Positions 21,724 to 34,378 of a DNA stretch of 64,000 nt are shown one piece after another. This stretch comes from Zea mays (lineage: Eukaryota > Streptophyta > Magnoliopsida > Poales > Poaceae). The DNA lies in the NCBI RefSeq assembly GCF_902167145.1, contig NC_050100.1, positions 202,157,974-202,221,973 of the forward strand, written 5' to 3'. The position numbers were made by a program, and so were the translations under genes. The notes under the pieces are model-generated. The model saw only the letters and a list, made by a program, of their open reading frames with translations. It was not told where the DNA came from and ran no database searches. The first letter of the stretch is position 1. Every line of letters begins with the position of its first letter.

Positions 21724-24304
21724 TCCTTGCCATAGATCACATTCTTGGATTTCTGGTGGAGACCATTTCTTGGTCAAAAATCCGTAGGTGTTAGCCTCTA
21801 GTATTATTGAAAATGGTCGCTCATGGCTATTTTCATAAAAAAATGGGGGTTGTGTGGCCATTTATCATCGACTAGAGGCTCATAAACCTCACCCCCACAT
21901 ATGTTTCCTTGCCATAGATCACATTCTTGGATTTCTGGTGGAGACCATTTCTTGGTCAAAAACTCGTACGTGTTAGCCTTCGGTATTATTGAAAATGGTC
22001 GTTCATGGCTATTTTCTGCAAAATGGGGGTTGTGTGGCCATTGATCATCGACCATAGGCTCGTACACCTCACCCCACATATGTTTCCTTGCCATAGATCA
22101 CATTCTTGGATTTTTGGTGGAGACCATTTCTTGGGCAAAAATCCGAATGTGTTAGCCTTTGGTATTTTTGAAAATGGTCATTCATGGCTATTTTCGACAA
22201 AAATGGGGGTTGTGTGGCCATTGATCATCGACCAGAGGCTCGTACACCTCACCCCATATATGTTTCCTTGCCATAGATCACATTCTTGGATTTCTGGTGG
22301 AGACCATTTCTTGGGCAAAAATCCGAATGTGTTAGCCTTTGGTATTTTTGAAAAATGGTCATTCATGGCTATTTTCAACAAAAATGGGGGTTGTGTGGCC
22401 ATTGATCTTCAACCAGAGGGTCATACACCTCACTACACATATGTTTCCTTGCCATAGATCACATTCTTGGATTTATGGTGGAGACCATTTCTTGGTCAAA
22501 AATCCGTAGGTGTTAGCCTTCAGTGTCATTGAAATGGTCGTTCATGGCTATTTTCGACAAAAATTAGGGTTGTGTGGCCCTTGATCGTCGACCAGAGGGT
22601 CATACACCTTACCCCACATATGTTTCCTTGCCGTAGATCACATTCTTGGATTTCTGGTGGAGACCATTTCTTGGTCAAAAATCCGTAGGTGTTAGCCTTC
22701 GGTATTATTGAAAATGGTCGTTCGTGGCTATTTTCGACAAAAATGGGGGTTGTGGGGCCATTGATCATCGCCAGAGGCTCATACACCTCACCCCACATAT
22801 GTTTCCTTGCCATAGATCACATTCTTGGATTTCTGGTGGAGACCATTTCTTGGTCAAAAATCCGTAGGTGTTAGCCTCTAGTATTATTGAAAATGGTCGC
22901 TCATGGCTATTTTCATAAAAAATGGGGGTTGTGTGGCCATTTATCATCGACTAGAGGCTCATAAACCTCACCCCACATATGTTTCCTTGCCATAGATCAC
23001 ATTCTTGGATTTCTGGTGGAGACCATTTCTTGGTCAAAAACTCGTACGTGTTAGCCTTCGGTATTATTGAAAATGGTCGTTCATGGCTATTTTCTGCAAA
23101 ATGGGGGTTGTGTGGCCATTGATCATCGACCATAGGCTCGTACACCTCACCCCACATATGTTTCCTTGCCATAGATCACATTCTTGGATTTCTGGTGGAG
23201 ACCATTTCTTGGGCAAAAATCCGAATGTGTTAGCCTTTGGTATTTTTGAAAATGGTCATTCATGGCTATTTTCGACAAAGATGGGGGTTGTGTGGCCATT
23301 GATCTTCGACCAGAGGCTCATACACCTCACTACACATATGTTTCCTTGCCATAGATCACATTCTTGGATTTATGGTGGAGACCATTTCTTGGTCAGAAAT
23401 CCATAGGTGTTAGCCTTTAGTGTCATTGAAAATGGTCGTTCATGGCTATTTTCGACAAAAATGGGGGTTGTGTGGCCATTGATCATCGACCAGAGGCTCG
23501 TACACTTCACCCCACATGTTTTCTTTCCATAGATCACATTCTTGGATTTCTGGAGGAGACCATTCCTTGGTCAAAAATCTGTTGGAGTTAGCCTTCGGTA
23601 TTATTGAAAATGGTCGTTCATGGATATTTTCGACTAAAATGGGGGTTGTGTGGCCATTTATCATCGACCAGAGGCTCGTGCATTTCACCCCACATATGTT
23701 TCCTTGCCATAGATCACATTCTTGGATTTCTGGTGGAGACCATTTCTTGCTCAAAAATCCGTACGTGTTAGCCTTCGGTATTATTGAATATGGTCATTCA
23801 TGGCTATTTTCGACAAAAATGGGGGTTGTGTGGCCAATGATCATCGACCAGAGGCTCGTACACCTCACCCCACATATGTTTCCTTGCCATAGATCACATT
23901 CTTGGATTTCCGGTGGAGACCATTTATTGGTCAAAAATCTGTACGTGTTAGCCTTCAGTATTATTGAAAATGGTCATTCATTGGTATTTTCGACAAAAAT
24001 GGGTGTTGTGTGGCCATTGATCATCGACCAGAGGCTCATAAACCTCACCCCACATATGTTTCCTTGCCATAGATCACATTCTTTGATTTCTGGTGGAGAC
24101 CATTTCTTGGTCAAAAATCTGAATGTTTTAGCCTTCGGTACTATTGAAAATGGTTGTTCATGGCTATTTTCGACAAAAATGGGGGTTGTGTGGCAATTGA
24201 TATTCGACTAAAGGCTCATACACCTCACTACACATATGTTTCCTTGCCATAGATAACATTCTTGGATTTATTGAGGAGACCATTTCTTGGTCAAAAATCC
24301 GTAG

Positions 24305-25384
24305 GTGTTAGCCTTCAGTGTCATTGAAAATGGTCGTTCATGGCTATTTTCGACAAAAATGGGGTTTGTGTGGACATTGATCATCGACCAGAGGCTCGTA
24401 CACTTCACCCCACATATGTTTTCTTGCCAGAGATCACATTCTAGGATTTCTGGTGGAGACCATTTCTTGGTCAAAAATCCGTTGGTGTTAGCCTTCGGTA
24501 TTATTGAAAATAGTCGTTCATGGCTATTTTCGACTAAAATGGGGGTTGTGTGGCCATTTATCATCGACCAGAGGCTCATACACCTCACCCCACATATGTT
24601 TCCTTGCCATAGATCACATTCTTGGATTTCTGGTGGAGACCATTTCTTGGTCAAAAATCCGTACTTGTTAGCCTTCGGTATTATTGAAAATGGTCATTCA
24701 TGGCTATTTTCGACAAAAATGGGGGTTGTGTGGCCATTGATCTTCAACCAGAGGCTCATACACCTCACTACACTTATGTTTCCTTGCGATAGATCACATT
24801 CTTGGATTTATGGTGGAGACCATTTCTTGGTCAAAAATCCATAGGTGTTAGCCTTTAGTTTCATTGAAAATGGTCGTTCATGGCTATTTTCGACAAAAAT
24901 GGGGGTTGTGTGGCCATTGATCATCGACCAGAGGCTCGTACACTTCACCCCACATATGTTTTCTTCACATAGATCACATTCTTGGATTTCTAGAGGAGAC
25001 CATTTCTTGGTCAAAAATCTGTTGGTGTTAGCCTTCAGTATTATTGAAAATGGTCATTCATGGCTATTTTTGACTAAAATGGGGGTTGTGTGGCCATTTA
25101 TCATCGACCGGAGGCTCGTACAATTCACCCCACATATGTTTCCTTGCCATAGATCACATTCTTGGATTTCTGGTGGAGACCATTTCTTGGTCAAAAATCC
25201 GTACGTGTTAGCCTTCGGTATTATTGAAAATGGTCATTCATGGCTATTTTCGACACAAATGTGGGTTATGTGGCCATTGATCTTCGACCAGAGGCTCATA
25301 CACCTCACTACACATATGTTTCCTTGCCATAGATCACATTCTTGGATTTATGGTGGAGACCATTTCTTGGTCAAAAATCCATAG
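24305..25384 (-). repeat. Three-monomer higher-order repeat, two exact 540-bp units
   Basis: 24305-24844 and 24845-25384 are successive 540-bp units of three monomer subtypes. These are one with AGTGTCATTG (or TTTCATTG) and CACTTCACCCC; one with GACTAAAATGGG and CCATTTATC; and one with GGTCATTCATGG, CACTACAC and GGATTTATGG. Neither unit has an indel relative to the other. Confidence 0.8.
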
Positions 25385-27379
25385 GTGTTGACCTTCAGTG
25401 TCATTGAAAATGGTCGTTCATGGCTATTTTCGACAAAGATGGCGGTTGTGTTGCCATTGATCATCGACCAGAGGCTCATACACTTCACCCCACATATGTT
25501 TTCTTGCCATAGATCAGAATCTTGGATTTCTCGTGGAGACCATTTGTTGGTCAAAAATTCGTAGGTGTTAGCCTTCAGTGTCATTGAAAATGGTCATTCA
25601 TGGCTATTTTCGACAAAGATGGCGGTTGTGTCGCCATTGATCATCGACCATAGGATCGTACACCTCACCCCACATAAGTTTCCTTGCCATATATCACATT
25701 CTTGGATTTCTGGTGGAGACCATTTCTTGGTAAAAAATCCGTAGGTGTTAGCCTTCGGTATTATTGAAAATGGTCGTACATTGCTAATTTCGACAAAAAT
25801 GGGGGTTGTGTGGCCATTGATTATCGACTAGAGGCTCATACACCTCACCCCACATGTGTTTCCTTGCCATAAACCACATTCTTGGATTTTTGGTGGTGAC
25901 CATTTCTTGGTCAAAAATCCGTAGGTGTTAGCCTTCGGTATTATTGAAAATGGTCGTTCATGGCTATTTTCGACAAAAATGGGGGTTGTGTGGCCATTGA
26001 TCATCGACCAAAGGCTCATACACCTCACCCCACATATGTTTCCTTGCCATAGACCACATTCTTGGATTTCTGGTGGAGACCATTTGTTGGTCAAAAATCC
26101 GTAGGTGTTAGCTTTCGATATTATTGAAAATGGTCGTCCAAGGCTATTTTCATCAAAAATGGGGGTTGTGTGGCCATTTATCATTGACCAGAGGCTCGTA
26201 CACCTCACCCCACATATGTTTCCTTGACGTAGAGCACACTCTTGGATTTCTGGTGGAGACCATTTCTTGGTCAAAAATTCGTACGTGTTAGCCTTCGGTA
26301 TTATTGAAAATGGTCGTTCATGGCTATTTTCGACAAAATGGGGGTTGTGTGGCCATTGATCATCGACCAGAGGCTCGTACACCTCACCCACATATGTTTC
26401 CTTGCCGTAGATCACATTCTTGGATTTCTGGTGGAAACCATTTCTTGGTAAAAATTCCGTACGTGTTAGCCTTCGGTATTATTGAAAATGGTCGTTCATG
26501 GCTATTTTTGACAAAATAGAGGTTATGTGGCCATTGATCATCGACCAGAGGCTCGTACACCTCACCCCACATATGTTTCCTTGACATAGAACACATTTTT
26601 GGATTTCTGGTGGAGACCATTTCTTGGGCAAAAATCCGAATGTGTTAACCTTCGGTATTATTGAAAATGGTCATTCATGGCTATTTTCGACAAAAATGGG
26701 GGTTGTGTGGCCATTTATCTTCAAGCAGAGGCTCATACACCTCACTACACATATGTTTTCTTGCCATAGATCACATTCTTGGATCTATGGTGGAGACCAG
26801 TTCTTGGTCAAAAATCCGTAGGTCTTAGCCTTCAGTGTCATTGAAAATAGTCGTTCATTGCTATTTTCGACAATAATGGGGGTTGTGTGGCCATTGATAA
26901 TCGACCAGAGGCACATACACCTCACCCCACATATGTTTCCTTGCCATAGATCACATTCTTGGATTTCTGGTGGAGACCATTTCTTGGTCAAAAATCCGTA
27001 GGTGTTAGCCTTCGGTATTATTGAAAATGGTCGTTCATGGCTATTTTCGACAAAATGGGGGTTGTGTGGCCATTGATCATCGACTAGAGGCTCGTACACC
27101 TCACCCACAAATGTTTCCTTGCCATAGATCTCATTCTTGGATGTCTGGTGGAGACCATTTCTTGGTCAAAATTTTGTACGTGTTAGCCTTCGGTATTATT
27201 GAAAATGGTCGTTCATGGCTATTTTTGACAAAATAGAGGTTATGTGGCCATTGATCATCGACCAGAGGCTCATACACCTCACCCCACATATGTTTCCTTG
27301 ACGTAGAACACATTTTTGGATTTCTGGTGGAGACCATTTCTTGGGCAAAAATCCGAATGTGTTAGCCTTCGGTATTATT

Positions 27380-27445
27380 GAAAATGGTCATTCATGGCTA
27401 TTTTCGACAAAAATAGCCATGAACGACCATTTTCAATAATACCGA
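27380..27445. other. Orientation switch 2 (R2 to F3), near-perfect palindrome with 5-nt centre
   Basis: Reverse satellite ends in TGGCTATTTTCGACAAAAAT and forward satellite starts in AAAATAGCCATGAACG, sharing AAAAT at 27410-27414. TGGCTATTTT and AAAATAGCCA are exact arms around CGACA. Beyond them the arms continue with one mismatch over the next ~25 bp and then as diverged satellite. Confidence 0.88.
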
Positions 27446-29176
27446 AGGCTAACACGTACGGATTTTTGACCAAGAAATGGTCTCCACCAGAAATCCAAGA
27501 ATGTGATCTATGGCAAGGAAACATATGTGGGGTGAATTACACGAGCCTCTGGTCGATGATAAATGGCCACACAACCTCCATTTTAGTCGAAAATAGCCAT
27601 GAACCACCATTTTCAATAATACCGAAGGCTAACACCAACAGATTTTTGACCAAGGAATGGTCTCCTCCAGAAATCCAAGAATGTGATCAATGGAAAGAAA
27701 AAATATGTGGGGTGAAGTGTACGAGCCTCTGATCGATGATCAATGGCCACACAACCCCCATTTTTGTCGAAAATAGCCATGAACGACCATTTTCAATGAC
27801 ACTAAAGGCTAACACCTATGGATTTCTGACCAAGAAATGGTCTCCACCATAAATCCAAGAATGTGATCTATGGCAAGGAAACATATGTGTAGTTGTATGA
27901 GCCTCTGTTCGAAGATCAATGGCCACACAACCCCCATTTTTGTCGAAAATAGCCATGAATTATCATTTTCAAAAATACCAAGGGCTTACACATTAGGATT
28001 TTTGCCCAAGAAATGGTCTCCACCAGAAATCCAAGAATGTGATCTATGGCAAGGAAACATATGTGGGGTGAGGTGTACGAGCCTCTGGTCGATGATCAAT
28101 GGCCACACAACCCCCATTTTGCCGAAATTAGCCATGAACGATTATTTTCAATAATACCGAAGGCTAACACGTACGAGTTTTTGACCAAGAAATGGTCTCC
28201 ACCAGAAATCCAAGAATGTGATCTATGGCAAAGAAACATATGTGGGGTGAGGTTTATGAGCCTCTAGTCGATGATAAATGGCCACACAACCCCCATTTTT
28301 TATGAAAATAGCCATGAGCGACCATTTTCAATAATACTAGAGGCTAACACCTACAGATTTTTGACCAAGAAATGGTCTCCACCAGAAATCCAAGAATGTG
28401 ATCTATGGCAAGGAAACATATGTGGGGTGAGGTGTATGAGCCTCTGGTCGATGATCAATGGCCACACAACCCCCATTTTTGTCGAAAATAGCCATGAACG
28501 ACCATTTTCAATAATACCGAAGGCTAACACCTACAGATTTTTGACCAAGAAATGGTCTCCACCAGAAAACCAAGAATGTGATCTACGGCAAGGAAACATA
28601 TGTGGGGTGAGGTGTATGAGCCTCTGGTCGATGATCGATGGCCACACAACCCTAATTTTTGTCGAAAATAGCCATGAACGACCATTTTCAATGACACTGA
28701 AGGCTAACACCTACGGATTTTTGACCAAGAAATGGTCTCCACCATAAATCCAAGAATGTGATCTATGGCAAGGAAACATATGTGTAGTGAGGTGTATGAG
28801 CCTCTGGACAAAGATCAATGGCCACACAACCCCCATTTTTGTCGAAAATAGCCATGAATGACAATTTTCAATAATACCTAAGGCTAACACATTCGGATTT
28901 TTGCCCAAGAAATGGTCTCCACTAGAAATCCAAGAATGTGATCTATGGCAAGAAACATATGTGGGGTGAGGTGTACGAGCCTCTGGTCGATGATCAATGG
29001 CCACACAACCCCCATTTTGTCGAAAATAGCCATGAACGATCATTTTCAATAATACTGAAGGCTAACACGTACGAATTTTTGACCAAGAAATGGTCTCCAC
29101 CAGAAATCCAAGAATGTGATCTATAGCAAGGAAAAATATGTGGGGTGAGGTGTACTAGCCTCTGGTCGATGATAAA

Positions 29177-30254
29177 TGGCCACACAACCCCCATTTTTTG
29201 ATGAAAATAGCCATGAACGACCATTTTCAATAATACCGAAGGCTAACACCTACGGATTTTTGACCAAGAAATGGTCTCCACCAGAAATCCAAGAATGTGA
29301 TCTATGGCAAAGAAACATATGTGTAGTGAGGTGTATGAGCCTCTGGTCGAAGATCAATGGCCACCCAACCCCCATTTTTGTCAAAAATAGACATGAATGA
29401 CCATTTTCAATAATACCAAAGGCTAACACATTCGGATTTTTGCCGAAGAAAAGTCTCCACCAGAAATCCATGAATGTGATCTATGGCAAGGAAACATATG
29501 TGGGGTGAGGTGTACGAGCCTCTGGTCGATGATCAATGGCCACACAACCCCCATTTTGCCGAAAATAGCCATGAACGACCATTTTCAATAATACCGAAGG
29601 CTAACACGTACGAGTTTTTGACCAAGAAATGGTCTCCACCAGAAATCCAATAATGTGATCTATGGCAAGGAAACATATGTGGGGTGAGGTTTATGAGCCT
29701 CTAGTCGATGATAAATGGCCACACAACCCACATTTTTTGATGAAAATAGCCATGAACGACCATTTTCAATAATACCGAAGGCTAACACCTACGGATTTTT
29801 GACCAAGAAATGGTCTCCACCAGAAATCCAAGAATGTGATCTATGGCAAAGAAACATATGTGTAGTGAGGTGTATGAGCCTCTGGTCGAAGATCAATGGC
29901 CACACAACCCCCATTTTTGTCAAAAATAGACATGAATGACCATTTTCAATAATACCAAAGGCTAACACATTCGGATTTTTGCCCAAGAAAAGTCTCCACC
30001 AGAAATCCATGAATGTGATCTATGGCAAGGAAACATATGTGGGGTGAGGTGTACGAGCCTCTGGTCGATGATCAATGGCCACACAACCCCCATTTTGCCG
30101 AAAATAGCCATGAACGACCATTTTCAATAATACCGAAGGCTAACACGTACGAGTTTTTGACCAAGAAATGGTCTCCACCAGAAATCCAATAATGTGATCT
30201 ATGGCAAGGAAACATATGTGGGGTGAGGTTTATGAGCCTCTAGTCGATGATAAA
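29177..30254 (+). repeat. Tandem duplication of three monomers (539 bp) in F3
   Basis: 29177-29715 and 29716-30254 share the variants TTTTTTGATGAAAATAG, GTCAAAAATAGACATG, AAGAAAAGTCTCC, CCATGAATGTG and CCAATAATGTG at an offset of 539 bp. Very few differences are visible, so this is one of the youngest duplications in the window. Confidence 0.88.
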
Positions 30255-30715
30255 TGGCCACACAACCCCCATTTTTTATGAAAATAGCCATGAGCGACCA
30301 TTTTCAATAATACTAGAGGCTAACACCTATGGATTTTTGACCAAGAAATGGTCTCCACCAGAAATCCAAGAATGTGAACTATGGCAAGGAAACATATGTG
30401 GGGTGAGGTGTATGAGCCTCTGGTCGATGATCAATGGCCACACAACCCCCATTTTTGTCGAAAATAGCCATGAACGACCATTTTCAATAATACCGAAGGA
30501 TAACACCTACGGATTTTTGACCAAAAAATGGTCTCCACCAGAAATCCAAGAATGTGATCTACGGCAAGGAAACATATGTGGGGTGAGGTGTATGAGCCTC
30601 TGGTCGACGATCAATGGCCACACAACCCTAATTTTTGTCGAAAATAGCCATGAACGACCATTTTCAATGACACTGAAGGTAACACCTACGGATTTTTGAC
30701 CAAGAAATGGTCTCC

Positions 30716-32514
30716 ACCATAAATCCAAGAATGTGATCTATGGCAAGGAAACATATGTGTAGTGAGGTGTATGAGCCTCTGGTCGAAGATCAATGGCCAC
30801 ACAACCCCCATTTTTGTCGAAAATAGCCATGAATGAACATTTTCAAAAATACCAAAGGCTAACACATTCGGATTTTTGCCCAAGACATGGTCTCCACTAG
30901 AAATCCAAGAATGTGATCTATGGCAAGGAAACATATGTGGGGTGAGGTGTACGAGCCTCTGGTCGATGATCAATGGCCACACAACCCCCATTTTGCCGAA
31001 AATAGCCATGAACGACCATTTTCAATAATAAGGAAGGCTAACACGTACGAGTTTTTGACCAAGAAATGGTCTCCACCAGAAATCCAAGAATGTGATCTAT
31101 GGAAAGGAAACATATGTGGGGTGAGGTTTATGAGCCTCTAGTCGATGATAAATGGCCACACAACCCCCATTTTTTATGAAAATAGCCATGAGCGACCATT
31201 TTCAATAATACTAGAGTCTAACACCTACGGATTTTTGACCAAGAAATGGTCTCCACCAGAAATCCAAGAATGTGATCTATGGAAAGGAAACATATGTGGG
31301 GTGAGGTGTATGAGCCTCTGGTCGATGATCAATGGCCACACAACCCCATTTTTTGTCGAAAATAGCCATGAACGACCATTTTCAATAATACCGAAGGCTA
31401 ACACCTACGGATTTTTGACCAAGAAATGGTCTCCACCAGAAATCCAAGAATGTGTTCTACGGCAAGGAAACATATGTGGGGTGAGGTGTATGAGCCTCTG
31501 GTCGACGATCAATGGCCACACAACCCTATTTTTTGTCGAAAATAGCCATGAACGACCATTTTCAATGACACTGAAGGCTAACACCTACGGATTTTTGACC
31601 AAGAAATGGTCTCCACCATAAATCCAAGAATGTGATCTATGGCAAGGAAACATAAGTGTAGTGAGGTGTATGAGCCTCTGGTCGAAGATTAATGGCCACA
31701 CAACCCCCATTTTTGTCGAAAATAGCCATGAATGACCATTTTCAAAAATACCAAAGACTAACACATTCGGATTTTTGCCCAAGAAATGGGCTCCACCAGA
31801 AATCCAACAATGTGATCTATGGCAAGGAAACATATGTGGGGTGAGGTGTACGAGCCTCTGGTCGATGATCAATGGCCACACAACCCCCATTTTGCCGAAA
31901 ATAGCCATGAACGACCATTTTCAATAATACCGAAGGCTAACACGTACGAGTTTTTGACCAAGAAATGGTCTCCACCAGAAATCCAAGAATGTGATCTATG
32001 GCAAGGAAACATATGTGGGGTGAGGTTTATGAGCCTCTAGTCGATGATAAATGGCCACACAACCCCCATTTTTTATGAAAATAGCCATGAACGACCATTT
32101 TCAATAATACTAGAGGCTAACACCTACGGATTTTTGACCAAGAAATGGTCTCCACCAGAAATCCAAGAATATGATCTATGGCAAGGAAACATATGCGGGG
32201 TGAGGTGTATGAGCCTCTGGTCAATGATCAATGGCCACACAACCCCCATTTTTGTCGAAAATAGCCATGAACGACCATTTTCAATAATACCGAAGGCTAA
32301 CACCTACGGATTTTTGACCAAGAAATGGTCTCCACCAGAAATCCAAGAATGTGATCTACGACAAGGAAACATATGTGGGGTGAGGTGTATGAGCCTCTAG
32401 TCGACGATCAAAGGCCACACAACCCTAATTTTTGTCGAAAATAGCCATGAACGACCATTTTCAATGACACTGAAGGCTAACACCTACGGATTTTTGACCA
32501 AGAAATGGTCTGCA
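30716..32514 (+). repeat. Five-monomer higher-order repeat, two copies (period ~900 bp)
   Basis: 30716-31615 and 31616-32514, with the same subtype order as 676-2474. The ATTTTGCCG subtype falls near 30990 and 31890, and the TTTTTTATGAAAATAG subtype near 31170 and 32070. Confidence 0.82.
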
Positions 32515-34037
32515 CCATAAATCCAAGAATGTGATCTATGGCAACGAAACATATGTGTAGTGAGGTCTATGAGCCTCTGGTCCAATATCAATGGCCACAC
32601 AACCCCCATTTTTGTCGAAAATAGCCATGAACGACCATTTTCAATAGTACCGAAGGCTAACACATTCGGATTTTTGACCAAGAAATCGTCTCCACCAGAA
32701 ATCAAAGAATGTGATCTATGGCAAGGAAACATATGTGGGGTGAGTTGTACGAGCCTTTGGTCGATGATCAATGGCCACACAACCCCCATTTTTTCGAAAG
32801 TAGCCATGAATGACCATTTTCAATAATACCGAAGGCTAACACGTACGGATTTTTGACCAAGAAATGGTCTCCACCAGATATCCAAGAATGTGATCTATGG
32901 CAAGGAAACATATGTGGGGTGAGGTGTATGAGCCTCTGGTCGATGATAAATGGCCATACAACCCCCATTTCAGTCGAAAATAGCCATGAACGACCATTTT
33001 CAATAATACCGAAGGCTAACACCAACAGATTTTTGACCAAGAAATGGTCTCCACCAGAAATCCAAGAATGTGATCGATGGCAAGAAAACATATGTGGGGT
33101 GAAGTGTACGAGCCTCTGATCGATGATCAATGGCCACACAACCCCCATTTTTGTCGAAAATTGCCATGAACGACCATTTTCAATGACACTGAAGGCTAAC
33201 ACCTATGGATTTTTGACCAAGAAATGGTCTCCACTATAAATCCAAGAATTTGATCTATGGCAAGGAAACATATGTGTAGTGAGGTGTATGAGCCTCTGGT
33301 CGAAGATCAATGGTCACACAACCCCCATTTTTGTCGAAAATAGCCATGAATGACCATTTTCAAAAATACCGAAGGCTAACACATTCGGATTTTTGCCCAA
33401 GAAATGGTCTCCACCAGAAATCCAAGAATGTAATCTATGGCAAGAAAACATATGTGGGGTGAGGTGTACGAGCCTCTGGTCGATGATCAATGGCCACACA
33501 ACCCCCATTTTGTCGAAAATAGCCATGAACGACCATTTTCAATAATATCGAAGGCTAACACGTACGAATTTTTAACCAAGAAATGGTCTCCACCAGAAAT
33601 CCAAGAATGTGATCTATGGCAAGGAAACATATGTGGGGTGAGGTATACGAGCCTCTGGTCGATGATAAATGGCCACACAACCCCCATTTTTGATGAAAAT
33701 AGCCATGAACGACCATTTTCAATAATACCAGAGGCTAACACCTACGGATTTTTTACCAAGAAATGGTCTCCACCAGAAATACAAGAATGTGATCTATGGC
33801 AAGGAAACATATGTGAGTTGAGGTGTATGAGCCTCTGGTCGATGATAAATGGCCACACAACCCCTATTTTTTGTCGAAAATAGCCATGAACGACCATTTT
33901 CAATAATACCAAAGGCTATCACCAACAGATTTTTGACCAAGAAATGGTCGCCACCAGAAATCCAAGAATGTGATCTATGGCAAGAAAACATATGTGGGGT
34001 GAAGTGTACAAGCCTCTGGTCGATGATCAATGGCCAC

Positions 34038-34095
34038 AAATCCAAGAATGTGATCCCACATATGTTTCCTTTCCATAGATCACATTCTTGGATTT
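34038..34095. other. Orientation switch 3 (F3 to R4) with exact 18-bp hairpin
   Basis: AAATCCAAGAATGTGATC (34038-34055) and its exact reverse complement (34078-34095) flank a 22-nt loop that contains CCCACATATGTTTCC, reverse-oriented satellite. Just before the left arm, TGGCCACA is joined to AATCCAAGAATG, skipping about 100 bp of the monomer. So the switch combines a deletion with a fold-back. Confidence 0.88.
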
Positions 34096-34373
34096 CTGGT
34101 GGAGACCATTTCTTGGTCAAAATCCGTAGGTGTTAGCCTTCGGTGTTATTGAAAATTGTCGTTCATGGCTATTTTCATAAAAAATGGGGGTTGTGTGGCC
34201 ATTTATCATCGACCAGAGGCTCGTACACCTCACCCCACATATGTTTCCTTGCTATAGATCACATTCTTGGATTTCTGGTGGAGACCATTTCTTGGTCAAA
34301 AATTCGTACGTGTTAGCCTTCAGTATTATTGAAAATGATCGTTCATGGCTATTTTCGACAAAATGGGGGTTGT

Positions 34374-34378
34374 GTGGC
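34374..34378. other. Empty counterpart of the retrotransposon insertion site
   Basis: GTGGC occurs once here, in GTTGTGTGGCCATTGATC. About 65 bp on its left match 6187-6252, including the rare CAGTATTATTGAAAATGATCG. The right side matches 15923 onwards, including GGATTTCTAGTGGAG and CATTGATCTTTGAC. It shows what the locus looked like before insertion. Confidence 0.85.

Larger units (their letters stand above)
15918..27409 (-). repeat. Knob 180-bp satellite array, block R2 (reverse)
   Basis: About 64 reverse-oriented monomers counting the fragment at 6173-6252, recognised by ATGGGGGTTGTGTGGCC, GGAGACCATTTCTTGGTC and CCTTGCCATAGATCACATTC. The block is collinear with R4: 15961 pairs with 34417 (offset about 18,455) and 24845 with 41857 (offset 17,012). 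It contains the 1.2-kb duplication near 19-21.7 kb and the 540-bp trimer pair at 24305-25384. The ATTTTGCCG subtype recurs at about 18775, 19496, 20214, 21114, 22014 and 23092, at spacings of 4, 4, 5, 5 and 6 monomers. Confidence 0.93.
27410..34055 (+). repeat. Knob 180-bp satellite array, block F3 (forward)
   Basis: About 37 forward monomers. The first 1.3 kb follows F1 in order: 295-561 pairs with about 27466-27732, and 879-1579 with 28046-28747, at an offset of about 27,170. It contains a duplicated trimer near 29.2-30.3 kb and two copies of the five-monomer unit at 30716-32514. The last monomer is truncated: TGGCCACA at 34031 jumps straight to AATCCAAGAATG. Confidence 0.93.
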
